Positions 1 through 12,456 of a stretch of DNA of 64,000 bases are shown here, piece after piece. The stretch is from Actinernus sp. WN-2022 (Eukaryota > Cnidaria > Anthozoa > Actiniaria > Actinernidae). The translations under genes and the position numbers were made by a program. The notes beneath the pieces are model-generated. The model worked only from the letters and a program-made list of their open reading frames with translations. It ran no database searches and was not told the DNA's origin. The DNA is taken from positions 78,391,537 through 78,455,536 of the forward strand of contig JAOWCC010001589.1 in assembly GCA_030867875.1 (NCBI GenBank). Reading direction: 5' to 3'. Position 1 is the first letter of the stretch. Every line of letters starts with the position of its first letter.

Positions 1-430
1 GGTAATTATTATCGGACTTTGTAACAGCGAACTGATTTTTATGCGTAAACTATCTCGAAAATGTCATATCTTTCTGAAAGAATGTCTTACTATTAAATAT
101 ATATACTTCACTGACCTTGTGTTGTGGTTTTTGACTCTGTTTGCGATGATTTGGGGCTGTTTTAAGCCTTTCAAAAACCGATTCCTCACCAAAGTTCACC
201 ATAGTACAGTAAAAATGACAAGGAGTGAAAGTCCCTCACTCGGCGACCTCAACCGGCCGTGGGTTTACCTAAAAAAATCACACTTCCCAGGCGTCTTTCA
301 TCTTTTAAACGCCATTTCCCTAGGGACACATTATCAGGCAACAAGTGAACTATAAATTTGGAGTACCACTCTAAATAAAACTACTCTTTCGGGGCGATTT
401 AAAACGACATTTCGGGTTTCTGTTTGACGG
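1..430. other. no gene seen
   Basis: AT-rich host DNA at the left edge. The only open frame (about 100 codons from position 41) has no recognisable motif and I do not call it. Exons upstream of 642 for the transposase-like gene probably lie here or beyond the window edge, but I cannot identify one. Confidence 0.5.
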
Positions 431-641
431 CTGACACTACGGTGTGGCAGGTACACACGAAAATACAGCAAAAAGTCCACTTACTCTCCCCTCGCTCGAT
501 ATTAATTTGTCCTGACATCGCTTTAACTGTAAATATGATTGGTTAACTCTTGCTTCCGGTTGTAATTCGGATTTTTCTGTGGAGGGGACGGGAGGACTTT
601 TTGCTGTATTTTCGTGTGTACCTGCCACACCGTAGTGTCAG
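431..641. repeat. foldback element with perfect 48-bp arms
   Basis: Positions 431-478 and 594-641 are exact reverse complements (CTGACACTACGGTGTGGCAG outward), with a 115-bp spacer. This is the structure of a foldback MITE. I could not find a target duplication. The right arm ends in TGTCAG, and that AG is exactly where the coding sense of the first visible exon of the downstream gene begins (642). Confidence 0.8.
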
Positions 642-3600
642 ACTATGGTTTGGTGAGGAGAAGCCATTCTTTTCAACATTTCTAAAGCCATTTACAGAAG
701 AACTAAGATCTGCTGAACTTGAAGGTATATATATATATGGATCAATGCTTTAAATAATTATTACATTCACAATAAAGTTTACAAGTAAATAGTGTTATGG
801 CCTAAATATATACCCATGTGTTTAGAAAATAAAACCTTAATTCATCCCAGTTTGTATAGCCATTATATATAACCATTTATACTAATTTTTATACGTTTAT
901 TTGACGCATTGACATAATACATGTTGCTTCGTTGTACTACTGTAAACAGAGACTTGTTCACAGACAGACATATCTCTCTAGCGCATTGACATCATACATG
1001 TTGCTTTGTTCTACTACTGTGAAGAGAGAGACTCGCCATTAGTGAGCACCCATTGTTGATGGTTAGGGTGTTTTTAAATGATGGATTAGGGTTTGGATTA
1101 ATCGATAAAGGCATCGTGTTTCGGAATCTATAATGAGATTCACTACGGAGCCGCAGAGCCGCGGAGCCACTTCAAATATAACCTTGCATTGGTAGGGTAT
1201 AGACAGGCATCGTTTTTGGAATCTATAATGACTCAGTTTAATAATAATATAATAGGCTAAGTCTTGTGTTACTGTTAAAGCTGGTTTAACTTAAGTTTAA
1301 GTGTTACTCAGTGTCGTTTTAGCTTGCTCTGGTCTGCGGAACCACGGAGCTCACAGGGCTTTTTTGAGAGACGTTGAAATTGACGTAGTATTCTGCAATT
1401 GCTCCCAATTTTTTGTTACCATTAAACAAATTTCTTCAAATTATCAGTGTTATATCCATGGTTGAAAAAAATTGATGTTCGAAATTTGTTTTCCTATATT
1501 AGTAGAAATGCCCATTCACAACCACTAACAAGTGATTGCATATATACATTAATTACCTCCCCTGACAACATGTAATTTTACCATTCTACTATTCACTTGA
1601 TTTAGAATTAATATCTAAAATATAATAAATATTGTTCAATTAGGCACTTTAAGGTTACTGGATATTATTGATTATTTGGAAAGTTTATGGATTGTTCTAC
1701 AATTTAGAAAAAATATTATTTCAAAAGGTTGCGAGATATTTAGAAAAAACATATTTAGAAGGAAACTAAATAAATCACCAAGGCGTTTATAATCCCTTTA
1801 CGTGCCGCAATTAGATATTTGGTAATTAAATAAATGTACATCGATAAGAATCGTATGCATTTAAATTTTAGGTATTGCTGTCACTCTTCCAAATGGTGTT
1901 CAAGACACAACACATCTAATGGTTTTGTCTGGTCATTTTGATCTTCCTGCACGAGCTGGTATTCTTTATCAAACATCATACACAGGTACTTTTGAGGTTT
2001 TTAAAATTAAAATTACATTTGTATTTCATGCTAATTAAATTTAAATACTAACGGGATATACAAATGATCCTTAATTTTTAACATAATTTTTATGCATACC
2101 GTATATTTCAGCCATTGATTATGATCAAGTTCTACATTGTGATTTTGACCACTAAAATTTAAGATACACATTAATTAAAAATAGATGTAAAACAATGTAG
2201 AAAAAATATTGCTGTGCAATGATACAGACTATAACAGGATCCATTATAATTATGTTATACCAAGTTTATACTTTGTATTATTTTATATGTTACTAAGACT
2301 TTGTGGCTATGTTTCATTTTTTATGTTTTAGCTATTTATTTATTTATTTCAAAAACCAGTAGGTATTTTTAAGGAATACTAAAAATAAAAATAAATTTTA
2401 AAAACCCTCTCCCACTTTTTCCTACCTCTCTCTTCCCTTGTCAATTCCTTCTTCTGCTCATCTCCCTTCAGATCACTCAGACTCCACACATGCAGTGCTT
2501 AACATTACTTTCATACAGGTTCCACACAATTGACACTATATATTGTGCTATCAAATTGTTCATGTAGCGATGGCACTATAACCTTATACCTGTTGTGTAA
2601 ATTGATGTGCATAATCTGTCATTCTTAACTAGAATAATTATGGTCCATAAAAGGGGTGGTGCACTCATAGAAAATTGTATATGCTAGTGTAGCTAACCTT
2701 ACTTTGTACATTGAGAGATCTAGAAGAGAGTCCCATTTTGCTTCCTTGAGTATGTTTACGGAAGGCATATATATCTCGCGTAAGGCCTTATATTAGCCTA
2801 GCAGCTCTATAATGTATCGATTCTAAGGGAAAGTAGACTAACCACCTTATTGGTACCAATTAACATTACCAACATAAAATAAAGTTGCTTTAAGTAAATT
2901 ATACTAGATCTGTTGGTCAAAGCCTTAACCACTGTGCCTAACCAAGTAATCAATGTTAAATACATAACCCAAACTATAATAATTACAGTATTTGGCAATC
3001 CCTTTATGTAGGACGACAATAATTTTTACCAAAAATACAATACTTTAGACACAATACAATTCAACACTACAATTAAGAACGCAACACAATACAATAGAAT
3101 ACAATTTGGTAGCAATTCGTGTCGTCCTACATGAAGGGATGGCCCAGTATTTACTGTTTATGATAGTGCTACTACAGTATAGTACCCAATCCCCCACAAT
3201 ATAGCCAAAATTTGCATATGAACAGTATTATAAAAATGTTAAAAATAATAAGTCAATTCGAATACATGCAATTACCTAGTATTTAAAAAAATCTATTGTA
3301 AATGTTAAAAATTTAACTAGCTGTTTATAGCAACAAATCTCAACATGCCTGGCTGTTTGGTTAATTAGTAGCATTATTTTTGGCTGTCCAATCAATGAAT
3401 AATTAATACAACAACTATTGGAACTGTTGAGGAACCTCGGATTGCCCTTTTTTTTACCGCTCCCCTGGAATTTCCGAAAATACAGTAAATTATGACACAC
3501 CCCCATGGAATTTTCATCTTGAATAAACCCCCCTCCCCTGGAATTCCACATATTTTTACTTAAAAAAGGCTTGATCCCTTGGAATACCAAAGAAACGTAC

Positions 3601-6600
3601 TGGAAATCCAGAGTTAAAAACAGCTCCCTCTCCTGGAAATCCACCTTCAAAATCAACCCCCTCCCCTGGAAATCCATGTGAACCATCAAGTACCCCCTGC
3701 CCTGGAAATCCAAGGTTCCTCAACAGGGGGGTTGCATTTTTTTTTGACTAGCCCATTGGCCGGTTATGGCCGGTTCAGGAGCGAAAGGGTTAATACCATT
3801 TATGGACTGACTATATTACCTTTTTAATATGTATATAATTGTTATATTCATGACCACTCATGCAGAATCTTAAAAGACTAAATTAATTAATTGCATTTAC
3901 ATACACAGGACATGACAGCTGTTGCTACTGCACAGAAAGTGGAGAGGTGGTTAAAACATCTGTGCGTGGACATGCCATGACTTTTCCTTTCAGGGAGACT
4001 GATACAGGACATGCACCATTGCGCAAAATGAAGGATGTTGTCGATGATTGTTTTACAGCACTTGATAACAATTCAGTTGTGAGTATGCATGTATATTATA
4101 CTGAAGATGGTCATTAAAACTGTTTTGTGAACTGCAATAAAATCTACATGGGATTATATATGACTAACTACATTAAGGTTTAGTGCTATATATACAGAAA
4201 GCTAATACAATAGTGTTTTTCAAAAAATGTTGAATAAAAGAAATTACATACCATTCCTCAAATAAATACAATAGGATTAAAATTCAATGTGAGCAGCAAT
4301 AATCCAAACAGTTATGTAATATCGCAAAGGTTATGTAATACTGCTAAAAGACTTTCCAAAGTTAGTTACTGTGTGTTCTACTAAAGTGCTATAATTACTA
4401 ATTGAGTAAATTAATTGTAATATTTCTAGAGGTAGTGTGATAATGTATCTATTCTTGGATTTGTATTCCTGCCATTTATTCATAACATGCGGTTGTAAAC
4501 ACCTGTCCAATAGGCTTCTCTAGGTAGAAGTTTATTATCTACCTGTTCAGAATCTCTAATTTGTTCAATACATATGAACTTGTAGTCAGTTAACTCCTGC
4601 TGCGATTGATCAAAACGAATTGCCCCCTCACACATTCTCTTATTAGTAAGCATAGGTTCACAACTTATACATGTAATATGGAGGAATAAGGATCATGCAA
4701 GGTCAATTTTTGTTGTTTATTAAAGGCAAAATTTCATTTTTTCATACATAAATTGTACATGTATACACATACATGTACCAATGTATGTCTTTTTTTGATA
4801 CATGCATGTGGTATTGATGTTGATGCAGGGTGTTTGGCTGATGCTGACTACATTGTTCAACAGGACACTTCTGTTTTATAGAATTATAGGTTAATTTACA
4901 CATTATTTTTTCTCTTCGCTTAATTAATGCAGAGCTCATTGGGCAGTTACTTTTTGTATGCTGGGGAACTAAAAACAACAAAGATGTCAATTAAGGCAAA
5001 ATTAATACCTTCAGGCAACCAAGTAGCCTAAAATGTTAATGTTGAGCTAATGGCCCTATTTTGTATTGTTTTGCTATTTTTGGGGCTTTTTCGATCTCTT
5101 ATACATAATGTATAATTAATCCAAAAATATCAGTCAAAGATGAAAAATGACGGACATTTCCTGTAACAATTAAGGTGGCCAAAATGTGTGTTTTGTATTC
5201 ATTTTCGAGTACAAAAAATAAAGAAATTAATTAAGGTTCTTAATAAATTATATTTCTTAATTGGCTGTGATCTATAAATTTATTTTTAAACATTACCAAG
5301 TCAACCATGCAGCCACATTTGAAAATGAAATTTCAACATTAAAAAAATGTAAGCAATAAAATTACACAGAGGGTACGTAGTACTGAAAATATCAGTCGTT
5401 GTTATTTTGTTTCCCACAGTGGCTAGCATACCTTTTAAAATTAATCAATTTTAGCTGATTATATACCATGTGCATTCATACTGACATGTAAATTTCTTCA
5501 AGGTAAATGGGTTTAGAGCACCTAGCCAATTGTTCAACCTACCAAGTTTGACCATACCCACAGGTATTGCCATTGACTACATGCACTGTGTATGTTTGGG
5601 TGTGGTCAAACATTTGGTGGGTCTGTGGTTCAACCCAGTCAACAGTGGCAAGCAGTGGTATTGTGGAGCAAGGATATCAGAGGTTGATAATCGCCTCCTC
5701 CAAATAAAACCCCCAAGATTTGTCAACCGTGTGCCACGAAGCCTGGAGTCACATCGAAAACACTGGAAAGGTAATATTATTAAATTATTGAAGGTAATAT
5801 AGTTGCTTTAATTATAAATATACCGTATTTCCTCGAATAAGCACCCAGTCCTCTAATTAATAAGCAACCACCCTTTTAGCCAAAATTTGAAATAAGCGCC
5901 CCTAAATCACTTAGCGAATGGCTAAACTGAAAATTTACATAATTACACTTCTTTTCAAACATCATTAGCAAGTATTAATTGTTTCCCGTTTGGACTATTG
6001 AATATTCAATAGATGGCTTATTAATCTTTTTTTTTGCTATTAATTAGAGATTTCAACTGACTACAATGCAACAAAGTCATATTATTAAATTGTAACCTGA
6101 TGCATCTGAATTTTGGAGGGATTATAGCATAAATTAGTGTTTATGTTGCATTTCGTATATCATACCCATTAAACTATAAATAGTTTCAGCTATATTTTAT
6201 AACTCTGTATGTATAATTTATTATGATGACTGAGCTATAATAGTATTATGGTACAAGGAATTTAACAAAATGCTAAAAAATGTGCTTTTTTTTATTTGTT
6301 TAAAAGCTGCAGAATATCGAAGCTGGCTATTATACTATTCCCTCCCATGCATGAAAGGAATCCTCAACAATGTGTACTATCAGCATTATGCCTTGCTAGT
6401 TGGTGGGATATACCTGTTAACGAAGGAATCGATTTCTGGTGTTGAGTTGTCGAATGCAGAGAAGCTTCTCACCCATTTTGTAGAAATGATTGATGTTTAC
6501 TATGGTACGTACAATGTATGATCATATCCAAGTTTGAAATCTTTTTGTAATATTTACAGTATTTGTGTCCGAATTTTGTGGGATTTACAATGGGGAGCCA

Positions 6601-9600
6601 CTTCAAAGAGCATTGTAAATCCCATACAGTTTGACAGTTTGAATGCAAATATTGTATTAATATGCTATCTTAATTTGGATCTTTATCAGTGAATTCTTAA
6701 TTGATTAGGATGAACCTTTTGTATAAAATTTCATGTTCATTTACTTAGTATTTTTCATAAAAAAATGTCATCCTACTGTAATTTCATGTAGCAATTCAAT
6801 GAGGAAGCTGAAACATCAATAGACATTCCAAGAGTTGCAATGTGCTTATCCATTGTCTCAATCATTAATCCTGTTTCCCCCTGGGACAGAATTGAAATCC
6901 CTCTGCAGGCTTTTTATATATTGACAATATAATTATTATCAGCTAGGTATAAAGGAGCATGCACATGAGTGATTTGCTTCTTCTGATTAGACAAAATGCT
7001 CATTAATTATTCGATCATGTCTTTTTGAAGTTAAATATAATTGCACAATTTACTTAACCTTGTGTTTCAGGACCAAGATATTTGCTGATGAATCTGCACC
7101 TGCTACTGCACCTAGTAGATAACGTGAAAATGAATGGTCCATTGTGGTGTAATTCACTGTTTATGTTTGAGGACTGGAATGGTGACAATTTACAGACTAT
7201 TTTCATGGAACTCAGAATGTTGCAAATCAGGTACATGAACAACAAAGTTGCATTTCATAGTATAGTTGTAATTGTTGTAAAACCATCAGTGCAATAATAT
7301 TGCATATATATATATATAATAGAGAAAAAGGCAACTGACTCAACTCGATCCACACAGACTTATAAAAATTGTATTTAAGACGTTTCGGCACTCAGCCTTT
7401 ATCAGTTAAAAAGTGAGCTAAAAATTAATTTACATGCCGAGTCTATTTATACTAAAAAAGAAACAATAAAGCTTAACTAAGTTGTAAGTACATGCATACT
7501 TTAGTTTAAATAAATTACAATATAGTTGAAAGTAATGAATATGCATGCAGTTTAAACTACACGTAAGTTATGCTTTCTTTTTTAGTACACTGTACATGCA
7601 TGCATGTATATTAAATAGACTCACTTCATAAATTAGCTCACTTTTTAACTGATGAAGGCCAAAGTGCTGAAACATCTTAGATACAATGTTTATATATAAG
7701 GACCTGTACTGTGAGGAGTTGTGTGAGGGTTTTCTTTTCCTCTATAATTCTCTATAATTATAATTAATACAAGACAACCACTAGGAATCTTTGGAAGTTC
7801 ATCATTTGGTGACACCACAATCATATATAATAGTTCTCTCTCTCTCTCTACATAATTATCTATATATACATGTATATATGGATGTACATGTATTGTAAGC
7901 AATGATCAATACTTAGCATGCATGCATAAATCGAGTTATGGATGCACTTGGATAGTTGTGAGAGCATTCTGTTAGCTAGAGTTACTCTCAGCTACATCTC
8001 GAGCAACTCTTACGCTATCATTGTGTTCTCCCATCTATCTGCATGCATCCAGACCTCTATTAATGCACGCTAAGCATTGATCGTTGTTTTTGTATGATTG
8101 CGCAACTGAAAATGAAGGAAAGTAAAAGTCTATTTTTGTCATGGAAGTTATTACAAGGTAATCCTACGGTTTTCTCATGCAATTTATAACACATACATAT
8201 ATATATATATATATGAAATATTATTATTGGGAAATATTTCACATAAATTATTAATACAATGATGTTATCATGTGAATTAGCAGCTGCATCTTTGGGGGAA
8301 TCCATAGGCATGAACACAAAGATACAGCTGCTTTCACATGCTATAAAATAATATTATGTGTGTTATATTAAATGGGATAGAAAATAATAAGTTGGATTTT
8401 TGACTTGTAATAGCCTTCAGGATATTAGTACTAATAATTTTTGTCTTTAATGTTAGCACTTTTGTGAACTCTGTAATTATGTTACGTGGTTGACCACTCC
8501 CCAGCGCAATTTCCCTCTAAATGACAAAAAATACAGAATTAAATTTCCCTCATACTGTACATGTACATATATATATACATCTTATTAGGCGGTTTTTCAG
8601 GTAATAAAGGCTGATATTTTAGTAGTTGTGAATGTGGATCTCTGAAAAATGTGGGTCTCTGAAAAATATGAGCAATTAAGAATTAAATGTAATGTCATCC
8701 CATATATATTACCTGAAAAAAAAAATCTAATTATAATAAGAATTTATTATACAACACTTTTATGCCAATATCCCCCTTCCTTGAAAGCATAATACCCAAA
8801 GTGCTGCATTCACTGAGTTTGTTTGCTGGGCAAGATACTATAACTCACATCAGAGCTCACATATACAGGCATGATTTTGGAGAATAATTATAGTTACTTT
8901 TTTACAAATGTTGATCTAATCATTTTTTTACCAAGTAAAGGTGAGGGCAAGGAAAACGCCAAAAGCATCATTCATGATTAAAGAAGTGTCATGCTACCCC
9001 ACCCCAGAAGAGATTTATTATACAACACTTTTATATATTTTTCTGATTCTCCTCAGCCATTTATGCTTTGAACAAAGTTTGCTCATGTAGTAAACTGCAT
9101 GGTTAATACTGATTTACTTGCAGGTAATACATATATATGCTGACATATCAGTCCTTTTTGTGACGTAAATTATGTCATAGTTGTATAATAAACAATGCAT
9201 GTTTGAGGGAGATTTAAGAATTAAGTATGCAATTTGCTAGCTATGATGGAATATCAATTTATAGATTACTGAACAAACAATATGTAATCATGCAGGACGG
9301 TATTTATTTCAAATAATTAAATTCATGAAAATATGTTTAAGTTGTAATTAGTATACTTTACTAACATAGTTCTCCTTTCCTCTAAAGATTATGACTGCTG
9401 TGTCATGTCGGCAGAGTATGCCAGGCCTCATACGCAATGTTGAGGAAGGTCAAGTGAAGGATCTGATCATCAAACTAAGAAATGAAAAACCAAGGTATAA
9501 TAGCAAACATGCAGCTGTCTAGCTATATTACATATTTATGTTGGCAAATTCAGGTTGGCCACATTCAATGCATGTGTAACATATATATATTAGTTCACCC

Positions 9601-11458
9601 TAAAAGGAGCATGCAACCTAATTACAATGTACATAAATTCACCTGGCATTAAGTATTCAAACCAATAATTGTTTCAAACTTATTTTTAGTTACTTCTCTA
9701 TTGGAAAGGGTAATCATTTGAGTTTTGGGCCATCCCTTCATGTACATGTAGGACGACACGAATTGCTACCAAATTGTATTGTATAAGTGTGTTGCGTTCT
9801 ATTGTTGTATTGAATTGTATTGTGTTGTATTCTATTGTATTTTTGGTAATATTTTGTGTCGTCCTACATAAAGGGATTGCCGAGTTTTGTTTCAAACTGA
9901 TTTTTTGCTATTTCTCTATAATAATTTGGAAATTTCAACATACGGTAATATATCTGTTTGAAATATAAAACTGCCATGTCATTCCAGTGTGAATATATTA
10001 GGTCAAATTAAATGAATTTGGACAATTTATATAATTGTGTTTTAAAGAATGAAGCTTTTTGGTTGGTTTACCAGGCGCATGCTTTGTGGTCAGAATGAGT
10101 TTCATTTAGCTTGCAGTTTCAAATTAATGGCATGGTTATTGAATTAATAGCAATATTGCTGTCTACATTGTACGTTGTAGGTACATTGTAAGTTTAATTA
10201 AAGTGAGGTGAACAGTTTTGAATCTGAGGAATTATTTTCTCTGTAATTAAATTATGGTAACTGCATGTGACAATCTACACAAAAAGGAAGGATTTAGATA
10301 TATGAAATTATTCATTATTCATATAATGTCTAAATTAAAGCAGCTCAATATGTGACAATGCATTTGTCTTGGTAATTAAGTACTGTATAACATTAAATGC
10401 TATACAGGGATCTCTAAGCTAGGTCATATCTTTTACATTTGATTTAATAGTCAGACTGGAAACCAGTCAAAGCAAGCAATCAGTAAAAGACTGCATGATG
10501 ATTATATAGTGGCTTTAAATGGCTCTGCCACCCGGCCGGTTAGCTCAGTGGTTACCAAGTGCCGGTCTGTCAGGTTGGAGGTTACAGGTTCAAATGCTTG
10601 CCATACCAATGCTCAGGGTCCTAAAATAACTGAGTAGATGGTACTGCCTTTGTGGGCTGCCTTTGTGACCAAACTGCAAATGGTTAGAGCTTCACATCTT
10701 GTCTGATAAACAACTATATATAATATATCATAATTTATATAGTCTCGGAGGCCTCCTTCGAGTGACTTTATAAGCCTCAGTTGAGGTTCTCCATTCACCT
10801 GAGTAGTAATAAAAACAGAATAACATAATTAAACAAAACAAATATAAAACTATATATATATACTGTATATTAATTAAGTACCAGATGAGTGTACATATAA
10901 TTACATTTGCTACTATATATTCACAGGAAAAACAGAACAGTTATTGATGATCAGTGTGGCATTTACAGCATTGGAGCATTAATGCAGAATGGTTTGCACT
11001 TGAGACCCGAGCTCCATGATGATGTTGTATTGGCCCTTGGAGTTGAATCTGTTGAGGAAGTCCAGATCTTTACCAGGATTCAGCTTAAAGAGCGAATCAT
11101 CCATTCCCAAATGTACAAAAGAGTTACTAAACGAAACTCTTTTACTGTTGCATATAAAGGCGAATTGGGTGAAATCGAGTATGGGCAGATAGAGGTATTT
11201 GTTAAGACATTAGGTCGAAGCCCAGTCAAGTATGGAGCAGTGCTGCTTTCCTTAGAAGTAAACAGTGCTATTGTGATTTGCAATCACAATCTGGAGACAA
11301 ATGTGACTCCTGTGAACCATATTGCCATCTGCCATCCACCACAAACAAATCAATGCACTGTAATCAATTTATTTCATATTTTAGATGTTTGTGTGTGCAT
11401 GCATTTCAGTGATAATGTCTTTGTTGCACAGGCTCCAAATCATTTTGAAAAGGACTGA
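642..11458 (+). CDS. multi-exon EnSpm/CACTA-like transposase gene (partial, 5' end missing)
   Basis: Eight exons read as one protein: 642-724, 1872-1985, 3909-4078, 5503-5770, 6307-6504, 7071-7230, 9388-9494 and 10927-11458 (stop TGA). All visible introns are GT...AG. Phases agree across the first five joins (1,1,0,1,1) and the last (2). The join 7230/9388 does not agree (2 into 0), so an exon was missed or there is a lesion. Seen in the product: LWFGEEKP and LKPFTEEL in exon 1, a cysteine pair CCYC in exon 3, DYMHCVCLGVVKHL in exon 4, and HLLLHLVDNV...GPLW...FMFEDWNGD in exon 6. This order resembles the catalytic plus DUF4218-like parts of EnSpm/CACTA transposases, which occur as many uncharacterised genes in cnidarians and sponges; that family call is from memory. 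Introns and spread-out structure argue for a host-resident, perhaps domesticated copy. I see no terminal repeats of a parent transposon. Confidence 0.65.
903..1033. repeat. imperfect direct duplication in intron 1
   Basis: The stretch 903-954 is repeated with a few changes at 981-1033 (shared core GCATTGACAT, ATACATGTTGCTT, CTACTACTGT). It lies in the first intron of the transposase-like gene. The rest of the intron (725-1871) shows no other feature I can name. Confidence 0.6.
2994..3144 (-). mobile_element. hAT-type MITE, copy 1
   Basis: A 151-bp element with terminal inverted repeats GGCAATCCCTT.../...AAGGGATGGCC followed by a conserved TGTAGGACGAC block at both ends. It is flanked by a perfect 8-bp direct repeat CAGTATTT (2986-2993 and 3145-3152). 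The centre is made of ACAAT-like pentamers. An 8-bp duplication with short terminal repeats is typical of non-autonomous hAT elements. The second copy is at 9728-9881 in the opposite orientation. Confidence 0.88.
3424..3726. repeat. foldback repeat with internal CCCTGGAAATCC repeats
   Basis: Ends CTGTTGAGGAACCTCGG and CCAAGGTTCCTCAACAG are inverted copies. Inside, the motif CCCCTGGAATTCC/CCCTGGAAATCCA recurs about seven times at irregular spacing. The minus-strand open frame over this region is a by-product of the repeat, with recurrent MDFQGRG. It lies in an intron of the transposase-like gene. Confidence 0.7.
4079..5502. other. intron, no feature seen
   Basis: AT-rich intron between exons ending at 4078 and starting at 5503. 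I see no coding block, repeat pair or RNA gene in it. Confidence 0.5.
5820..5930. repeat. fragment of an interspersed repeat (CCGTATTTCCTCGAATAAGC type)
   Basis: The start TACCGTATTTCCTCGAATAA and the later AAATAAGCGCCCC look like the end of a dispersed repeat common in marine invertebrates. Related wording occurs near 21390-21425 (TCTCGAATAAATACTGGGCGC). I cannot define its borders. Confidence 0.35.
7367..7687. mobile_element. foldback MITE with about 55-bp arms
   Basis: The left arm (7367-7421, containing AGACGTTTCGGCACTCAGCC and AAAAAGTGAGCTAA) pairs with the right arm (7632-7687, TTAGCTCACTTTTT, GCTGAAACATCT). The arms have diverged by several bases, so the insertion is not recent. It lies in an intron of the transposase-like gene. 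Confidence 0.75.
7688..9387. other. intron, simple repeats only
   Basis: The remainder of the intron between exons ending at 7230 and starting at 9388. It holds short TA and GCATGCAT microsatellites (for example about 8196-8216) and no gene I can support. The exon needed to repair the phase mismatch of the transposase-like gene should lie in 7231-9387, but I could not recognise it. Confidence 0.45.
9728..9881 (+). mobile_element. hAT-type MITE, copy 2
   Basis: The same family as 2994-3144, inverted. Ends GGCCATCCCTT and AAGGGATTGCC with the TGTAGGACGAC block, flanked by a perfect 8-bp direct repeat GAGTTTTG (9720-9727 and 9882-9889). The interior is TATTG-type pentamers. Its insertion between exons is distinct from copy 1, showing two independent transpositions. 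Confidence 0.88.
10532..10706 (+). mobile_element. tRNA-derived SINE, copy 1
   Basis: The head carries a pol III A box (TTAGCTCAGTGG) and B box (GGTTCAAATGC) about 35 bp apart, followed by a body ACTGAGTAGATGGTACTGCC...CAAATGGTTAGAGC. The same body recurs at 43771-43954. The tRNA part is too diverged to be a working tRNA. It lies in the last intron of the transposase-like gene. Confidence 0.75.
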
Positions 11459-11490
11459 GATGCATATGTGCTGCAGTATATAGTTTTACC

Positions 11491-12456
11491 CTTGAAAGTG
11501 CCAATGAAATGAAAAAAATTCATCCATTCTTTTTTAATTAAATTTAATCAAATTCTAGGTTTCTCTTTGTCATTTTGTGCAATTAAAAATCAATATGGAG
11601 AGCGCAAACATATTTTTTCGTATCAAAGTCAGGTGGAATTGCCAAAATCAGGCAACAATTTCCATGCCGTTAAAGATATGGTAATCACATGTAGGTCTGG
11701 ATATTTATATTTGTATCTATCGTAAATACTACAAAATCAGTACATTTTTCGCCAGTTTCAATTTAAATATGTAATACTTTGAGAAACCTTGAATATGGCC
11801 ATAACTTTTCTAATACAAGCCTTGCAGACGGCTTTGTGGAATGTGGCTAAATGAAATTTAGGCAAGGTTAAAATCGAGGCATTGCTGGTCAGTGGTTCCT
11901 CCATTTGGCTTCTATGTGAGGGGTGCCTTAGGACCTCTCGCAGGGGCTTCTTCGTGCCATGTGCTTTCAGCGTCAGATCATTGTGGATCGTGACCCTGTT
12001 GTGTTGCTGTTGGAGTGGTTAATCGCTCCCACCCTCCTCTCCCTAATGGTAAGTATTGGAAGGGTAAGTATTTCCACTGATGGATCAGTGTGACAGGTGT
12101 TGGTGGTGGATTGTGGTTGGGTTACCATGGTCACCTCCTGGTTGTGCACGGACAGGCGCGTCGTCCTGCACAACGACTTCAAGCACCTAATTCCAAGCTC
12201 ATCTAATGGCGATGAGTTTAATAGAAATTAATGTGCACTAGCTGACCTCATACATGTGATTAGCATTATCTTTAACAGCATAAAAATTGTGATATCACTT
12301 GATTTTGGAAATTATGCCTGAATTCGATATGAAATAAAATTATGTTTGTGCTCTCCAAATTGATTTTTAATTGCACAAAAAGGCTAAGGGAATCCTATAA
12401 TTTAATAAAATAAAATAAAAACAGGATCAATTGTTTCATTTCATTGGCACTTTAAG
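11491..12456. mobile_element. non-autonomous DNA transposon with long, gapped terminal inverted repeats
   Basis: Ends CTTGAAAGTGCCAATGAAAT and its inverted partner CATTGGCACTTTAAG. A second inner inverted block pairs 11575-11617 with 12336-12378 (GCAATTAAAAATCAA, GAGAGCGCAAACAT). It begins 33 bp after the stop codon of the transposase-like gene, so it may supply that gene's 3' UTR. No coding capacity; a minus-strand frame of 69 codons inside is not convincing. I did not find a clear target duplication. Confidence 0.7.

Noticed and set aside
3276..3713. 145-codon minus frame with MDFQGRG repeats
   Set aside because: Arises from the CCCTGGAAATCC repeats inside a foldback element.
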